In this document: positions 53,396-62,848 of the stretch, piece by piece
Numbering within the stretch: the first letter of the stretch is position 1
Layout: the number at the start of each line of letters is the position of its first letter
Source: Bordetella sp. 02P26C-1
GTDB lineage: Bacteria; Pseudomonadota; Gammaproteobacteria; Burkholderiales; Burkholderiaceae_B
Assembly (NCBI RefSeq): GCF_009763255.1
Contig: NZ_WSJB01000019.1
Coordinates: 124,001-188,000, forward strand
Direction of reading: 5' to 3'
Length of the DNA: 64,000 nucleotides
Program-made: the position numbers and the translations under genes
Notes under the pieces: model-generated
What the model was told of the DNA's origin: nothing
What the model saw: only the letters and a program-made list of their open reading frames with translations
The model's database searches: none

Positions 53396-54370
53396 TTGCT
53401 GCGTCGTTCTATTTCGGGTTTATTGCTTTCTGCATTGATTGCCGTGGTCCCAGTGGGCAAGGCGTTGGCGGATAACTATCCGTCTAAGCCTGTACGGATC
53501 ATCGTTCCGTATGCACCGGGCGGGTCGTCTGACTCGCTGGCTCGCTTACTCGCGCGCTATCTTGGCGAAAAATTTAACCAAACCTTTGTCGTGGAGAATA
53601 AGTCGGGTGGCGGCACAGTGATCGCTGCGCGTGAGGTCATTTCCTCGGAGCCCAATGGCTACACGATTGCGCTTCTAGATACGTCCACGCCGGCGGTCGC
53701 GCCATTTCTCTACAAGAAGCAGCCATTTGATCCCGCCAATTTGCAGCCGATTACCCGACTGGCGAGTATCCCCCAAGGCTTACTCGTGCCAGCCTCATCC
53801 AAGCTCAACACGTTGGACGACTTCATCAGCTACGTAAAGAGCAACCCCGGTGCTTCCTACGCCAGCTTCGGCAACACCTCGCTGAGTTACTTCTTGTTCG
53901 AAGACTTCCTTAACAAAGCCGGGCTCAAGATGACCCAGGTGGGATATAAGGGTGCGGCGCCAGCGTTGCAAGATCTCATCGGCGACCACATCGGCATTGG
54001 TTTTCTGGACGTCTCTACCTCGACGCCTCATATTCAGGCAGGCAAGCTCAAGGCACTCGCCATTGTGACCGAGGATCGTTTGAACGCCGTTCCTTCCGTG
54101 CCCACGTTCAAGGAATCAGGTTTTCCGGATTATTACCGTACGCCTTGGTTCGGCGTCTTTACGCGCGCGGGGACACCAAAACAAGTCGTCGACAAACTCA
54201 ACGAAGCGGTCATGGAGTTCGGTAAGTCGGAGCTGTTTGCTAAGTGGCTGCGGGATAACAATCTCGTCCTGTCGTTGAGTGATAGCACCGCGGCATTCGA
54301 ATCCGGCATTCAAGCCGACACTCAGGTGTACTCCACTCTGATCAAGCAACTCGGCGTCTCCCTCGATTGA
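53396..54370 (+). CDS. Bug/TctC-family periplasmic binding protein
   Basis: 324-residue orphan receptor with signal peptide (about 25 residues, ending LADN). The TTG start at 53396 is preceded by an AGGAGA site; no better ATG is available. The mature start YPSKPVRIIVPYAPGGSSDSLARLLARYLGEK matches the family. ENKSGGGTVIAAREVISSEPNGYTIALL and SYASFGNTSLSYFLFEDFLNKAGLKMTQVGYKGAAPALQDLIG are its other segments. It follows the GMC gene by 13 bases, suggesting co-transcription. Confidence 0.92.
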   Translation: MLRRSISGLLLSALIAVVPVGKALADNYPSKPVRIIVPYAPGGSSDSLARLLARYLGEKFNQTFVVENKSGGGTVIAAREVISSEPNGYTIALLDTSTPAVAPFLYKKQPFDPANLQPITRLASIPQGLLVPASSKLNTLDDFISYVKSNPGASYASFGNTSLSYFLFEDFLNKAGLKMTQVGYKGAAPALQDLIGDHIGIGFLDVSTSTPHIQAGKLKALAIVTEDRLNAVPSVPTFKESGFPDYYRTPWFGVFTRAGTPKQVVDKLNEAVMEFGKSELFAKWLRDNNLVLSLSDSTAAFESGIQADTQVYSTLIKQLGVSLD

Positions 54371-54583
54371 TATCGCATGGCGGGCGCGGCACTCGCGCCC
54401 GCTTCCAAAAAAGTCCGTATAGCGATACTAATAAAAGAAAATATTGTCCCGTATATTCTATTTAGTTCGCATTATGGACGTTTCAGCGTTGACCCTCTCA
54501 TCCTCGCACTTCTAAGATTCCACAACAAAACGGCGAGCTCAACACTCGCGATACTGAATCGCTAAGACAAAGGGAGACCGAGG
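54371..54583. other. AT-rich gap between two Bug genes
   Basis: About 210 bases, AT-richer than the surrounding genes, without a convincing ORF. It probably holds the promoter for the 54584 gene and the following CoA-transferase block, but I cannot fix a -35/-10 pair with confidence. Confidence 0.4.
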
Positions 54584-55558
54584 ATGAGACTAAAGAAACT
54601 GGCCAACATGCTGGTTGTCGCTGTTGCCGCCGTCGTCACGACCAGCGTGCACGCCAAACCAGACTTTCCTAATGGACCGATGAAGCTCATCGTCCCGTAC
54701 GCGGCAGGCGCGAGTACCGACACGCTGGCGAGAATGGTTGGACAAGCGGTGGCTGAAGACTTAAAGCAAAGCGTGATTGTCGAGAATCACGCCGGGGCAG
54801 GGGGCACGATCGCGGCCGATTATGTCAAGCGCCAAAAGCCGGATGGCTATACCTGGATGTTGACGACGGACGGCATCTTGTCGGTGAACCCCTCCATCTA
54901 CAAAAAGCTCAATTACGACTCGTTGAAGGACTTCACACCTTTGTCGGTCGCTGTCGCTGCGCCGCTGGTGCTGGCTGTCCGCGCGGACTCTCCGTATACG
55001 TCCATGCAGGCGCTCATTGATTTCGCAAAGGCCAATCCTCAAAAACTCTCGTATGGATCAGCAGGCGTAGGCAGTTCCCAGCACATGGCTGGTGAACTGA
55101 TGAAGGAAATGGCCAAGGTAGACATTACGCACGTGCCCTACCGAGGTGGTGCGCCGGCGATGGCGGATCTGCTGGGTGGACACATCGACATGATGTTTGT
55201 GCAGAGCGCCTCGGCAAAAGATCTGGCGGACCAAGGAAAGCTTCGGTTATTGGGTATCGGCAGCCCTAAGCGCGTGGCGGCGCTACCGGATGTGGCGACT
55301 TTTGACGAGCTTGGTTTGAAAGGCTATGACTCCGACACCTGGTACGGCTTCAACATGCCGGCCGGCGCAGATGAAGCGGTCGTCAAAAAGCTCAACGATT
55401 CGATCACCAAAGCGCTCCAAAAGAATCGTAAGACGCTGGAGCAGCAGGGCTTCACCGTGGTGGCTAGCACCCCCGAGGAAATGCGAATCAGCACCGAAAA
55501 CAACATCACGAAATGGCGCGATCTGGCCAAGAAGGCCGGCATCTATCAGATGCAGTAG
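54584..55558 (+). CDS. Bug/TctC-family periplasmic binding protein
   Basis: 324-residue orphan receptor; signal peptide of about 24 residues ending VHA. The mature start is KPDFPNGPMKLIVPYAAGASTDTLARMVGQAVAEDLK, followed by ENHAGAGGTIAADYVKRQKPDGYTWMLTTDGILSVNPSIYKK and GSAGVGSSQHMAGELMKEMAKVDITHVPYRGG. AGGGAGA precedes the ATG. It is the third of four Bugs inside the catabolic island. Confidence 0.93.
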   Translation: MRLKKLANMLVVAVAAVVTTSVHAKPDFPNGPMKLIVPYAAGASTDTLARMVGQAVAEDLKQSVIVENHAGAGGTIAADYVKRQKPDGYTWMLTTDGILSVNPSIYKKLNYDSLKDFTPLSVAVAAPLVLAVRADSPYTSMQALIDFAKANPQKLSYGSAGVGSSQHMAGELMKEMAKVDITHVPYRGGAPAMADLLGGHIDMMFVQSASAKDLADQGKLRLLGIGSPKRVAALPDVATFDELGLKGYDSDTWYGFNMPAGADEAVVKKLNDSITKALQKNRKTLEQQGFTVVASTPEEMRISTENNITKWRDLAKKAGIYQMQ

Positions 55559-55625
55559 TGCCGTCGGTACGGCAGTAGCTCAGGCGTCTTAACCGACATA
55601 TTCATACAAGCGCGAACTTTATTTC

Positions 55626-56870
55626 ATGCAGATATCCACACATGACTGTTTTGGGGCATTGGACGGAATCACCGTACTCGATTTGGGCGGACCGTTGGGC
55701 AACTATTGCGGCAAGCTCTTCGCCGACCTTGGGGCTGACGTCATTCTGATAGAGCCGCCGCAAGGCTCTTCCACGCGGCATGTTGGTCCCTATGTCCGAG
55801 GCGGCGAGTCACCCGAGCACAGTTTGCGTTATCAGTACGAGAACACCAACAAACGTAGTGTGGTACTCGATTTCGAAGACCCGGCGGATCGCGAGACGTT
55901 CTTGCGGCTTGCCGCCAAAGCATCCGTGGTGCTCGAAAGTGAGGCGCCTGGCACGATGCGGCGCTATGGCTTGGACTATGCCGCGCTCCGGGCCGTGAAT
56001 CCGGCGATCGTCATGACCAGCATCACGCCGTTTGGGCAGGAAGGCCCCTATGCGGAATGGCTGGCCACCGATCTGACAGTGATGGCGATGGGCGGCATGA
56101 TGTACCTCGCGGGTTATCCCGACACTGCACCCATGGTCGCCTGCGGGGAGCAGGCGGTCGGTGCAGCCAATCTGTTTGCAGCGGTAGCCACGCTCGCAGC
56201 CGTCTACGACGCAGAGGTGAGCGGGGCTGGCCAACATATCGATGTCGCCATGCAGGAGTGCGTGGTCATGGGGTTAGAAAACGCGGTGCAGTTCTATGAC
56301 CTTGAGGGCACGATACGCAAACGCAACGCCGGTACGCAACGACTGGCCGGCACGGGGGCATTTCTCTGCCAGGATGGATATGTGTATTTGATGGCCGGAG
56401 GCATTGGGAGCAACCGCTTCTGGAGCGTAACCACGGAATGGCTGATTTCCGAAGGCTTAAAGGAGGCCGAGCAATTCCGCGATTCGCGCTGGAGTGACCA
56501 GACCTTCTTGGCCACCGATGAAGCAAAGCGCATCTTCCGTGATGTGTTTGCTCCCTTTGCGTTACGGCACACCAAAGAACAGCTTCAAGCGAAAGGCCGC
56601 GAGCATCGTATTCCTATCGCGCCTATATGCGACGCCAGTGATATTGCCGCGGATCCGCAACGGGCGCATCGGGATTATTTCGTCAACATCAATGCCGCGG
56701 ATGGGACTGAGCTTCGTATGCCAGGTGCTCCCTATCAATTGAGCGCCACGCCCTGGCGTTTGCGAGTCGGAGCGCCCACGCTGGGGCAACACACCCAAGA
56801 GGTCCTGTCCAGTTTGAATCGCGATGCCCGCACTTGTGGCCTGTCCGCCGCCACCGAGGAACACCAATGA
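55626..56870 (+). CDS. class III (CaiB/BaiF) CoA-transferase, non-catalytic-type subunit
   Basis: 414-residue CoA-transferase-fold protein with N-terminal DLGGPLGNYCGKLFADLGADVILIEPP. In the position of the catalytic Asp (Asp169 in formyl-CoA transferase) the sequence reads CGEQAVGAANLF around residues 173-184, with Glu175/Gln176 and no Asp. It overlaps the next gene, which has that Asp, by four bases (ATGA). I infer that the two form a heteromeric CoA-transferase, with this chain as the non-catalytic partner, as described for BbsEF. Confidence 0.87.
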   Translation: MQISTHDCFGALDGITVLDLGGPLGNYCGKLFADLGADVILIEPPQGSSTRHVGPYVRGGESPEHSLRYQYENTNKRSVVLDFEDPADRETFLRLAAKASVVLESEAPGTMRRYGLDYAALRAVNPAIVMTSITPFGQEGPYAEWLATDLTVMAMGGMMYLAGYPDTAPMVACGEQAVGAANLFAAVATLAAVYDAEVSGAGQHIDVAMQECVVMGLENAVQFYDLEGTIRKRNAGTQRLAGTGAFLCQDGYVYLMAGGIGSNRFWSVTTEWLISEGLKEAEQFRDSRWSDQTFLATDEAKRIFRDVFAPFALRHTKEQLQAKGREHRIPIAPICDASDIAADPQRAHRDYFVNINAADGTELRMPGAPYQLSATPWRLRVGAPTLGQHTQEVLSSLNRDARTCGLSAATEEHQ

Positions 56871-58075
56871 AACGATTACTCAATGGCATTCGCGTGATTG
56901 ACTTCTCGTGGATCGGCGCGGGTTCCTACACGACCAAAATCCTGGCTGATCTTGGCGCGGATGTTATCAAGATTGAAAGTCATCAGCGCCTGGACACGCT
57001 GCGGGTCACCAAGCCATTTAAAGACAAGGTCCCCGGCGTCAATCGCAGCGGCTATTTCGCTGATCGCAACTCCAGTAAGCGCAGCGTCACCCTGAACGTC
57101 AAGGACGAACGCGGGCTGGCGATGGTTAAACGGCTGATCGCTGACGCGCATTTGGTCTGCAATAACTTCACGCCAGGCGTGATGGACAAGCTCGGTCTGG
57201 GCTATGAGGTGCTCAAAGAGATCAAACCGGATCTGGTCTTCGTCGCCATGTCCATGCAGGGTGCCAGTGGACCGGCGCGCGCGGATCTCGGGTATGGCTT
57301 GACCATTGCAGCGCTTACCGGGTTTATGCATCTGACCGGCTTGCCTGAGCGCGAACCGGCGGGCACTGGCACAAATTATCCCGACCATATACCCAATCCC
57401 GGCCATGCCGCGTTTGCCATTCTGGCCGCGTTGCGTCATCAGCGACGTACGGGCATAGGCCAACTGATAGACCTCGCCCAGATGGAGCCCACCCTGGCCA
57501 TGTTGGGGCCCACGATGATGAATTATTTCGTCAATGAGGTCGTGGAACAGCGCGCGGGAAACACACATCCTGAATACGCGCCCTATGGGGTGTATCGATG
57601 CTCGGGCGATGATCGCTGGATTGCGATTTCCGTTTGTTGTGACGAGCAATGGCAGGCGCTTTCCACCGAGTTAGGGTTGGAGCAAAAACCCCAGTGGGCT
57701 GGCGTGGAAGGGCGGTTGAAGGATCGGCAGCAAATTGACGAGGCCATTACCCGTCACACGGTTGAGCGTGATGCAATGGCTTTGGCTCAGGCACTTCAGC
57801 GTGCCGGCGTTACGGCGGGTCCCGTGCAAGATGCCCGCGACGTGCTCGAGCGTGATCCGCAACTGGCTGCCCGTGGCCACTGGGTCACATTGAATCATCC
57901 CGAGATGGGGCCCAGCACCTATAACAGCGCCCCTTACCGATACTCCGATGCCGAATCGGCGCCTACTGCTCCTGCACCGTTGCTCGGTCAGCACACGCGA
58001 GAAGTCTGTCGTGAACTGCTGGGGCTCCAAGAAGAAGACATCGACCGGCTCGAGGCGGACGGCGTCCTCTCGTGA
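56867..58075 (+). CDS. class III (CaiB/BaiF) CoA-transferase, catalytic-type subunit
   Basis: 402-residue protein beginning MKRLLNGIRVIDFSWIGAGSYTTKILADLGADVIKIES. The likely catalytic Asp173 lies in TNYPDHIPNPGHAAFAILAAL, the variant motif of succinyl-CoA:benzylsuccinate-type enzymes rather than of formyl-CoA transferase. It moves CoA between acids without ATP. Start at 56867 overlaps the preceding stop. Partner of the 55626 product. The ECH gene follows 30 bases later. Confidence 0.9.
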   Translation: MKRLLNGIRVIDFSWIGAGSYTTKILADLGADVIKIESHQRLDTLRVTKPFKDKVPGVNRSGYFADRNSSKRSVTLNVKDERGLAMVKRLIADAHLVCNNFTPGVMDKLGLGYEVLKEIKPDLVFVAMSMQGASGPARADLGYGLTIAALTGFMHLTGLPEREPAGTGTNYPDHIPNPGHAAFAILAALRHQRRTGIGQLIDLAQMEPTLAMLGPTMMNYFVNEVVEQRAGNTHPEYAPYGVYRCSGDDRWIAISVCCDEQWQALSTELGLEQKPQWAGVEGRLKDRQQIDEAITRHTVERDAMALAQALQRAGVTAGPVQDARDVLERDPQLAARGHWVTLNHPEMGPSTYNSAPYRYSDAESAPTAPAPLLGQHTREVCRELLGLQEEDIDRLEADGVLS

Positions 58076-58105
58076 GCCGGATTACCCAGGATTGAAGGAG
58101 TTCTT

Positions 58106-58882
58106 ATGACGCTATTGTTCGATGTTCAAGACCATATCGCCACCATTACGCTGAACCGGCCAGAGGCCATGAATAGCATCGATCCGGAAACACGGGCTGA
58201 ACTACATGACGCATGGAAACGGATCAAACACGATGACAGTATCCGCGTGGCGATTCTCACGGGTAACGGGGACAAGGCGTTTTGCACAGGGTCGGATCTG
58301 AAGAAAACCATGCCCCCCAAGGAGAGCTTCGCCGAACTCACCTTCGGCCGATCCGAATCCGATCACTTGCTCGCTGGTCTTGATACCGACAAACCCTTGA
58401 TCTGTGCGGTCAACGGTTATGCCATGGGGGGTGGCATGGAGCTGGCCCTCGCATGCGACATACGCATTGCTTCGGAAAATGCCGTCTTCGCGTTGTCGGA
58501 AGTGCGCATCGGCAGTATTCCCGGTGCAGGCGGCACGCAGCGTTTGCCCCGTGCGATTGGCTTATCCAATGCCATGCTGATGCTGCTGACAGGCGACCGT
58601 ATCGATGCGCAAGAAGCCGCCAGAATTGGTTTGGTCAGCCGTGTGGTGCGTCGCGATGATCTGCTTTCCAGCGCCACGGCGATCGCCAGTCGAATTGCAC
58701 GTAATGCGCCGTTATCGGTGCGCGCCGTGAAGCGGTTGGTTTACAACGGCCTCGACATGCCCTTGCCCGCTGCCTTAGAGGCTGAGCGTTACGCGTTCGG
58801 TCTGCTTCGAGATACCGAAGATCGCATCGAGGGCCGCCGCGCCTTTCAGGAAAAGCGCGAACCCAACTACCAAGGCCGCTGA
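58106..58882 (+). CDS. enoyl-CoA hydratase/isomerase (crotonase family)
   Basis: 258-residue crotonase. The oxyanion region and both catalytic acids are intact: Glu112 in GGGMELALACDIR and Glu132 in LSEVRIGSIPGAGG (equivalents of rat Glu144 and Glu164), so hydratase activity is plausible. GTQRLPRAIGLSNAMLMLLTGDRIDAQEAARIGLVSRVV is the rest of the signature. Placed between the CoA-transferase pair and an acyl-CoA dehydrogenase, it likely hydrates the enoyl-CoA made by the latter. Confidence 0.93.
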   Translation: MTLLFDVQDHIATITLNRPEAMNSIDPETRAELHDAWKRIKHDDSIRVAILTGNGDKAFCTGSDLKKTMPPKESFAELTFGRSESDHLLAGLDTDKPLICAVNGYAMGGGMELALACDIRIASENAVFALSEVRIGSIPGAGGTQRLPRAIGLSNAMLMLLTGDRIDAQEAARIGLVSRVVRRDDLLSSATAIASRIARNAPLSVRAVKRLVYNGLDMPLPAALEAERYAFGLLRDTEDRIEGRRAFQEKREPNYQGR

Positions 58883-58937
58883 ATTCCTCCAGGTCTTGCC
58901 CCACTCTATTTAGCCGCTATGCAGCACAGGAAGCATC

Positions 58938-60125
58938 ATGGATTTTGAGTTGCCCGAATCGTCGAAAATGGTCCGCGACACCGTCGCGCGTTTTGTCAAC
59001 GAAGAGCTGATTCCGCTCGAGCCGTTGACCATCCGCCGTGAGGCGGAGCGTGGGTATGAGGACACACCGATCATCCCGCCGGAGATCGAGGCAAAACTCC
59101 AGCAAAAAGCCCGGGACATTGGCCTGTGGGGAATTGACGTCCCGGAGGAATTCGGTGGCCAGGACCTGGGCATGTTCAATAAATGTTTGGTTATCGAACA
59201 GCTCAAGCACAGCGTCGTTCCATTCGTCTTGCCCCCAGAAAGTCCGAATCTGTTTTTACTCAAGGAACTGTGCAAGGGCGATCAGATTGATCGCTATCTA
59301 CTTCCATATTCGCGCGGTGAAAAGAAAAGCTGTTTAGCCCTGTCCGAGCCAGGCGCCGGTTCGGATGCAGCCGCGATCAAGACGCGAGCGGAACGCAAGA
59401 ACGGAAAATGGGTGCTCAATGGCACGAAGCTCTGGATCAGCAATGCACGCCGCTCCGATTTCATGATCGTCATGGCGGTCACCGATCCGAAAGCGGACAA
59501 GCGGTCCGCCTACACGACGTTCCTCGTTGACAAGGGTACGCCGGGGCTCACCATTCCGACTTCATTTCCTATGATTGGGGAATACCATCCGTACGAAGTC
59601 GTATTGGACAACGTAGAACTGGATGATAGCCAGGTACTTGGGGAAGTCGGCAGCGGCTTCGCTCCGATTTCCAAACGCCTGGGAGTTCGCCGGTTGGAGA
59701 TTGCGTCACGCTGCCTCGGCCTTGCCACGCGTTGTCTGAAGATGATGATCGAGCAAGCCAATACCCGTCAGACGTTCGGCGCACCCCTTGCCGATCGTCA
59801 AGCGGTCCAATGGTGGATCGCTGATAGCTACCAGGAAATCGAAATGCTGCGCTGGCTGGTCTATCAGATGGCATGGAAGATGGACACAGGACACGGCAAT
59901 GTGCGTCTGGACGGTTCGATGGTCAAGTTGCAAGGGACCGAAATGATCGCCCGCGTCGTCGATCGAGCGATCCAGTTGTTCGGCGGGATGGGTGTCTCGA
60001 AAGAATTGCCACTGGAATACATCTCGCGCATGTGTCGGGTCATGCGCATCGTGGAGGGGCCCAGCGAGGTGCATCGCTGGGTCATCGCGCGCGATCTCCT
60101 CAAGAACGGCTTGCCTTCAATCTGA
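58938..60125 (+). CDS. acyl-CoA dehydrogenase
   Basis: 395-residue FAD enzyme. LSEPGAGSDAAAIKTRAERKNGKWVLNGTKLWISNARRSDFMIVMA is the FAD/substrate block and the catalytic Glu373 lies in RIVEGPSEVHRWVIARDLL. The sequence resembles the ACAD10/11-like subgroup more than short- or medium-chain enzymes. It would form an enoyl-CoA for the upstream hydratase. It begins 55 bases after the ECH gene and ends 17 bases before the iron-ADH-fold gene. Confidence 0.92.
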   Translation: MDFELPESSKMVRDTVARFVNEELIPLEPLTIRREAERGYEDTPIIPPEIEAKLQQKARDIGLWGIDVPEEFGGQDLGMFNKCLVIEQLKHSVVPFVLPPESPNLFLLKELCKGDQIDRYLLPYSRGEKKSCLALSEPGAGSDAAAIKTRAERKNGKWVLNGTKLWISNARRSDFMIVMAVTDPKADKRSAYTTFLVDKGTPGLTIPTSFPMIGEYHPYEVVLDNVELDDSQVLGEVGSGFAPISKRLGVRRLEIASRCLGLATRCLKMMIEQANTRQTFGAPLADRQAVQWWIADSYQEIEMLRWLVYQMAWKMDTGHGNVRLDGSMVKLQGTEMIARVVDRAIQLFGGMGVSKELPLEYISRMCRVMRIVEGPSEVHRWVIARDLLKNGLPSI

Positions 60126-60142
60126 GTCTCGGATCCGCCTGC

Positions 60143-61342
60143 ATGCAGTTTTTTACTTCCATTAGCCACGCCGTCCGCATCCATGCCGGTACGGGCGCGT
60201 TGGGACAGTTGCCCCGTGAGATCAAGCGAGCGGGGGTGCAGCGCGCGTTTGTCATCTGCGGGCGCAGCGTGGCTACACGCACGCCCTTGACGCAACACGT
60301 CGCTGCTTTGCTGGAAGGGCGTTATGCAGGCGCGTTCACGAATCTCGGCAAGGATGCGCCCGTAGACGACGTGGTGGCTGCGGCCGAGCGGGCGCGTGAG
60401 GCTGACGCGGATGCCCTGATTGCCATTGGGGCGGGCAGTGTGATCAAGGCTACGCGCGTCGTGGCCATTCTGCTGGCGGAATCCGGCTTGCCCGAGACGC
60501 TGTGCACCCAATATCCGGAAGATGGGCCGCCGATTAGCCCGCGGTTATCCAGCCCTAAGGTGCCGATATTTAACGTTCTCACGGCAGCCACCTCCGCGCA
60601 GAATCGCGGCGGGGCAGCGCTAAAACACCCGCGCGGCGGACCGAGACTGGAGTTTTTCGATCCGAAAACCCGGCCCACCGCCATCTTTTGGGACGAGGAT
60701 GCCTTGCTGACCGCACCGCCGTCCTTGGCCATATCGACAGGCCTGGGTGTGTTCTGGCGGGCTCTGATGAACGTCGCCGCGATAGAAAGAGCGAATCCTT
60801 TGGTCCAGGCATCACGGCTCTATGCCTATACGCTCGCGCAAGCGGCGTTGCCCAACATGGGCGATGCGTCGAATGCGCGGGCGCGGGTGGATATGTGCGC
60901 TGCCGCGCTGCTACAGAACCGCGACGAGGATGATGGTGGGCGGCCCTTCGACGCACAATGGATCGCCCGTACGGTATATGCCCTGGGCTCTGCGCTTTTT
61001 AACCAAGCTGATCAGTTGGACCAGGGGCTGACTCATGCCATGCTGACGGGGCCCGCGATCCGGCACTTCGGCCACTTATGCCCGGATACCGTATCTGCAA
61101 TCGCCATGGCGCTGGGAATCGATGGGCGAAATGAGCGCGGTGGCACAGAGCCGGTAGCCGATGCCGTTGATGCGTGGTTCCGGGCGCAGGGGCTGGCCTT
61201 GCGTTTGCGCGATGCCGATCTGCAACCCGAGGCGCTTCGCGCTGTCCTTGATAACGCCACCAAAAACTTCAACGCCGATAGAAACCGAGAATTGACAGCC
61301 TACCGTGACCGCCTCGAAGCTATGCTGCGCGACATCTTCTAA
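60143..61342 (+). CDS. iron-containing alcohol dehydrogenase-fold protein with lost metal/cofactor residues
   Basis: 399-residue protein like maleylacetate reductases and other group III dehydrogenases in length and overall pattern (SISHAVRIHAGTGALGQLPREIKRAG..., ISTGLGVFWRALMN). Expected metal ligands are changed: where the family has GxDxxxH the sequence is GLGVFWR, so Asp is Gly202 and His is Arg206. One later His remains (H298), but the next catalytic His is Thr302. The GGGSxxDxAK nucleotide motif is GAGSVIKATR (Lys102 in place of Asp). Thus the protein may bind a different cofactor or be non-redox. It follows the acyl-CoA dehydrogenase by 17 bases. Confidence 0.82.
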   Translation: MQFFTSISHAVRIHAGTGALGQLPREIKRAGVQRAFVICGRSVATRTPLTQHVAALLEGRYAGAFTNLGKDAPVDDVVAAAERAREADADALIAIGAGSVIKATRVVAILLAESGLPETLCTQYPEDGPPISPRLSSPKVPIFNVLTAATSAQNRGGAALKHPRGGPRLEFFDPKTRPTAIFWDEDALLTAPPSLAISTGLGVFWRALMNVAAIERANPLVQASRLYAYTLAQAALPNMGDASNARARVDMCAAALLQNRDEDDGGRPFDAQWIARTVYALGSALFNQADQLDQGLTHAMLTGPAIRHFGHLCPDTVSAIAMALGIDGRNERGGTEPVADAVDAWFRAQGLALRLRDADLQPEALRAVLDNATKNFNADRNRELTAYRDRLEAMLRDIF

Positions 61343-61372
61343 ATCCTAAACCTCGATATCTCTCCATCTACT

Positions 61373-62773
61373 ATGACAGATCAAACCGTTACGCCCGCGG
61401 CGTTGCGCATTGCGGAGTTCTCCGCCCAGTTCCCTGTCGAACACCTGACCGAAGCCGCTATCCGTACGGTCGGACGCGCGATCGTGGATACGGTGGGCAT
61501 AGGCTTGGCAGCGGTGGACGAGCCTGCAAGTCTGACTGCGCTGCGGTATGTCAGGTCCGCGAACCCGATGACCAACTCGCCGCAAGCCGAGGGGCAAGGC
61601 CGCCTCTGGACGCATGACGAGTCAGCTTCGTTGACCGATGCCGCGTTCTACAACGGGCTGATCGGGCATGTACTGGATTTCGACGATGTCAGCTCTCCAT
61701 TGCGCGGACATCCTAGTGTGGTGATGCTTCCGGCGCTCTTGGCGCTGGGCGCTTCGCGCCGCAGCAGCGGCATCCGGTTGGCCTCGGCCTATGCCGTCGG
61801 TCTGGAAGTGATGGTCAAGATCGCCCGTGCCATGGTGTCTGATCACTACGCACGTGGGTGGCATGCCAGTACGACGATCGGTGTCGTGGGCGCGGCTGCG
61901 GCTTGCAGCCATTTAATCGGGCTATCGGTCGAGCAAACAGCGAACGCCATTGGCCTTGCGGTGGCGCAAGCCTCGGGGACCCAGGCGAGTTTTGGCACGA
62001 TGGCCAAATCTTTTCAGACTGGACACTGCAATGCTTCCGCGTTGCGCGCGGCTTTGCTCGCAGAAGCCGGCATGGACGCCGCCTCGGATGCGTTGGACGG
62101 TCGCCAAGGCTTTATCAAGCTGTATGGCAATGGCGAAAGTCTTGATGAGCAAATGGAAAACCTGGGCTGCGCACCGCTCGAACTGGTCAGTAGCGGTCTG
62201 GAGATCAAGAAGTATCCGATGTGCTATGCGGCCCATCGATCGCTGGACGCCATCCTCGATCTGCGGCGGACGCTTGGATTCAGTGCCGAGGAAATCGCCA
62301 AGATTGAGGTGCGCTCCAACTACCGAGGAATGGTGCCCCTGATCCATCCAGGAGCGGAAACGGGGTTGCAGGCCAAGTTCAGCATGCATTACGCCATGGC
62401 CGCCGCGGCCGTGGATGGGTACGTGCGACTGGCCAGTTTTACCGACGAGGCTGTTCAACGGCCCGCCATTCGCCGACTGATGGCCGCGGTATCGACCGAA
62501 GAAGCGCAGGGGGCGAGCACTCCACGATGGAATGTCGTGAGCGTCACGCTGCGTAATGGACAGCGGCACGAGAAAGAGGTGCGCGTTTTGAGGGGATCCC
62601 ACGCCGATCCGTTATCCGACGCGGAGCTGCAGGAAAAGTGGACTGACTGTCTGAACTTTGGTGGCTATTCGGATCCAGACCAGCGATTCTTCAAGGCGGC
62701 CCTTTCGTTAGAAAGGCATGACATTGCATCCCTCACGGCAGCGATGCCCGCGCCTCGGGATAACACACGGTAA
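61373..62773 (+). CDS. MmgE/PrpD-family protein
   Basis: 466-residue protein of the 2-methylcitrate dehydratase/cis-aconitate decarboxylase family. AFYNGLIGHVLDFDDVSSPLRGHPSVVMLPALLAL is the N-terminal helical-domain signature with the conserved DFDD, and KKYPMCYAAHRSLDAILDLR the conserved Lys/His region. Members dehydrate or decarboxylate short tricarboxylic acids; here the substrate is unknown. It begins 30 bases after the iron-ADH-fold gene. Confidence 0.9.
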   Translation: MTDQTVTPAALRIAEFSAQFPVEHLTEAAIRTVGRAIVDTVGIGLAAVDEPASLTALRYVRSANPMTNSPQAEGQGRLWTHDESASLTDAAFYNGLIGHVLDFDDVSSPLRGHPSVVMLPALLALGASRRSSGIRLASAYAVGLEVMVKIARAMVSDHYARGWHASTTIGVVGAAAACSHLIGLSVEQTANAIGLAVAQASGTQASFGTMAKSFQTGHCNASALRAALLAEAGMDAASDALDGRQGFIKLYGNGESLDEQMENLGCAPLELVSSGLEIKKYPMCYAAHRSLDAILDLRRTLGFSAEEIAKIEVRSNYRGMVPLIHPGAETGLQAKFSMHYAMAAAAVDGYVRLASFTDEAVQRPAIRRLMAAVSTEEAQGASTPRWNVVSVTLRNGQRHEKEVRVLRGSHADPLSDAELQEKWTDCLNFGGYSDPDQRFFKAALSLERHDIASLTAAMPAPRDNTR

Positions 62774-62848
62774 TTCACTGACTAACCGGCCCTCCGTTGC
62801 ACTTATTTCTTCACCGTTTCTTAACAAAACAACCGACGAGACAGAAAA

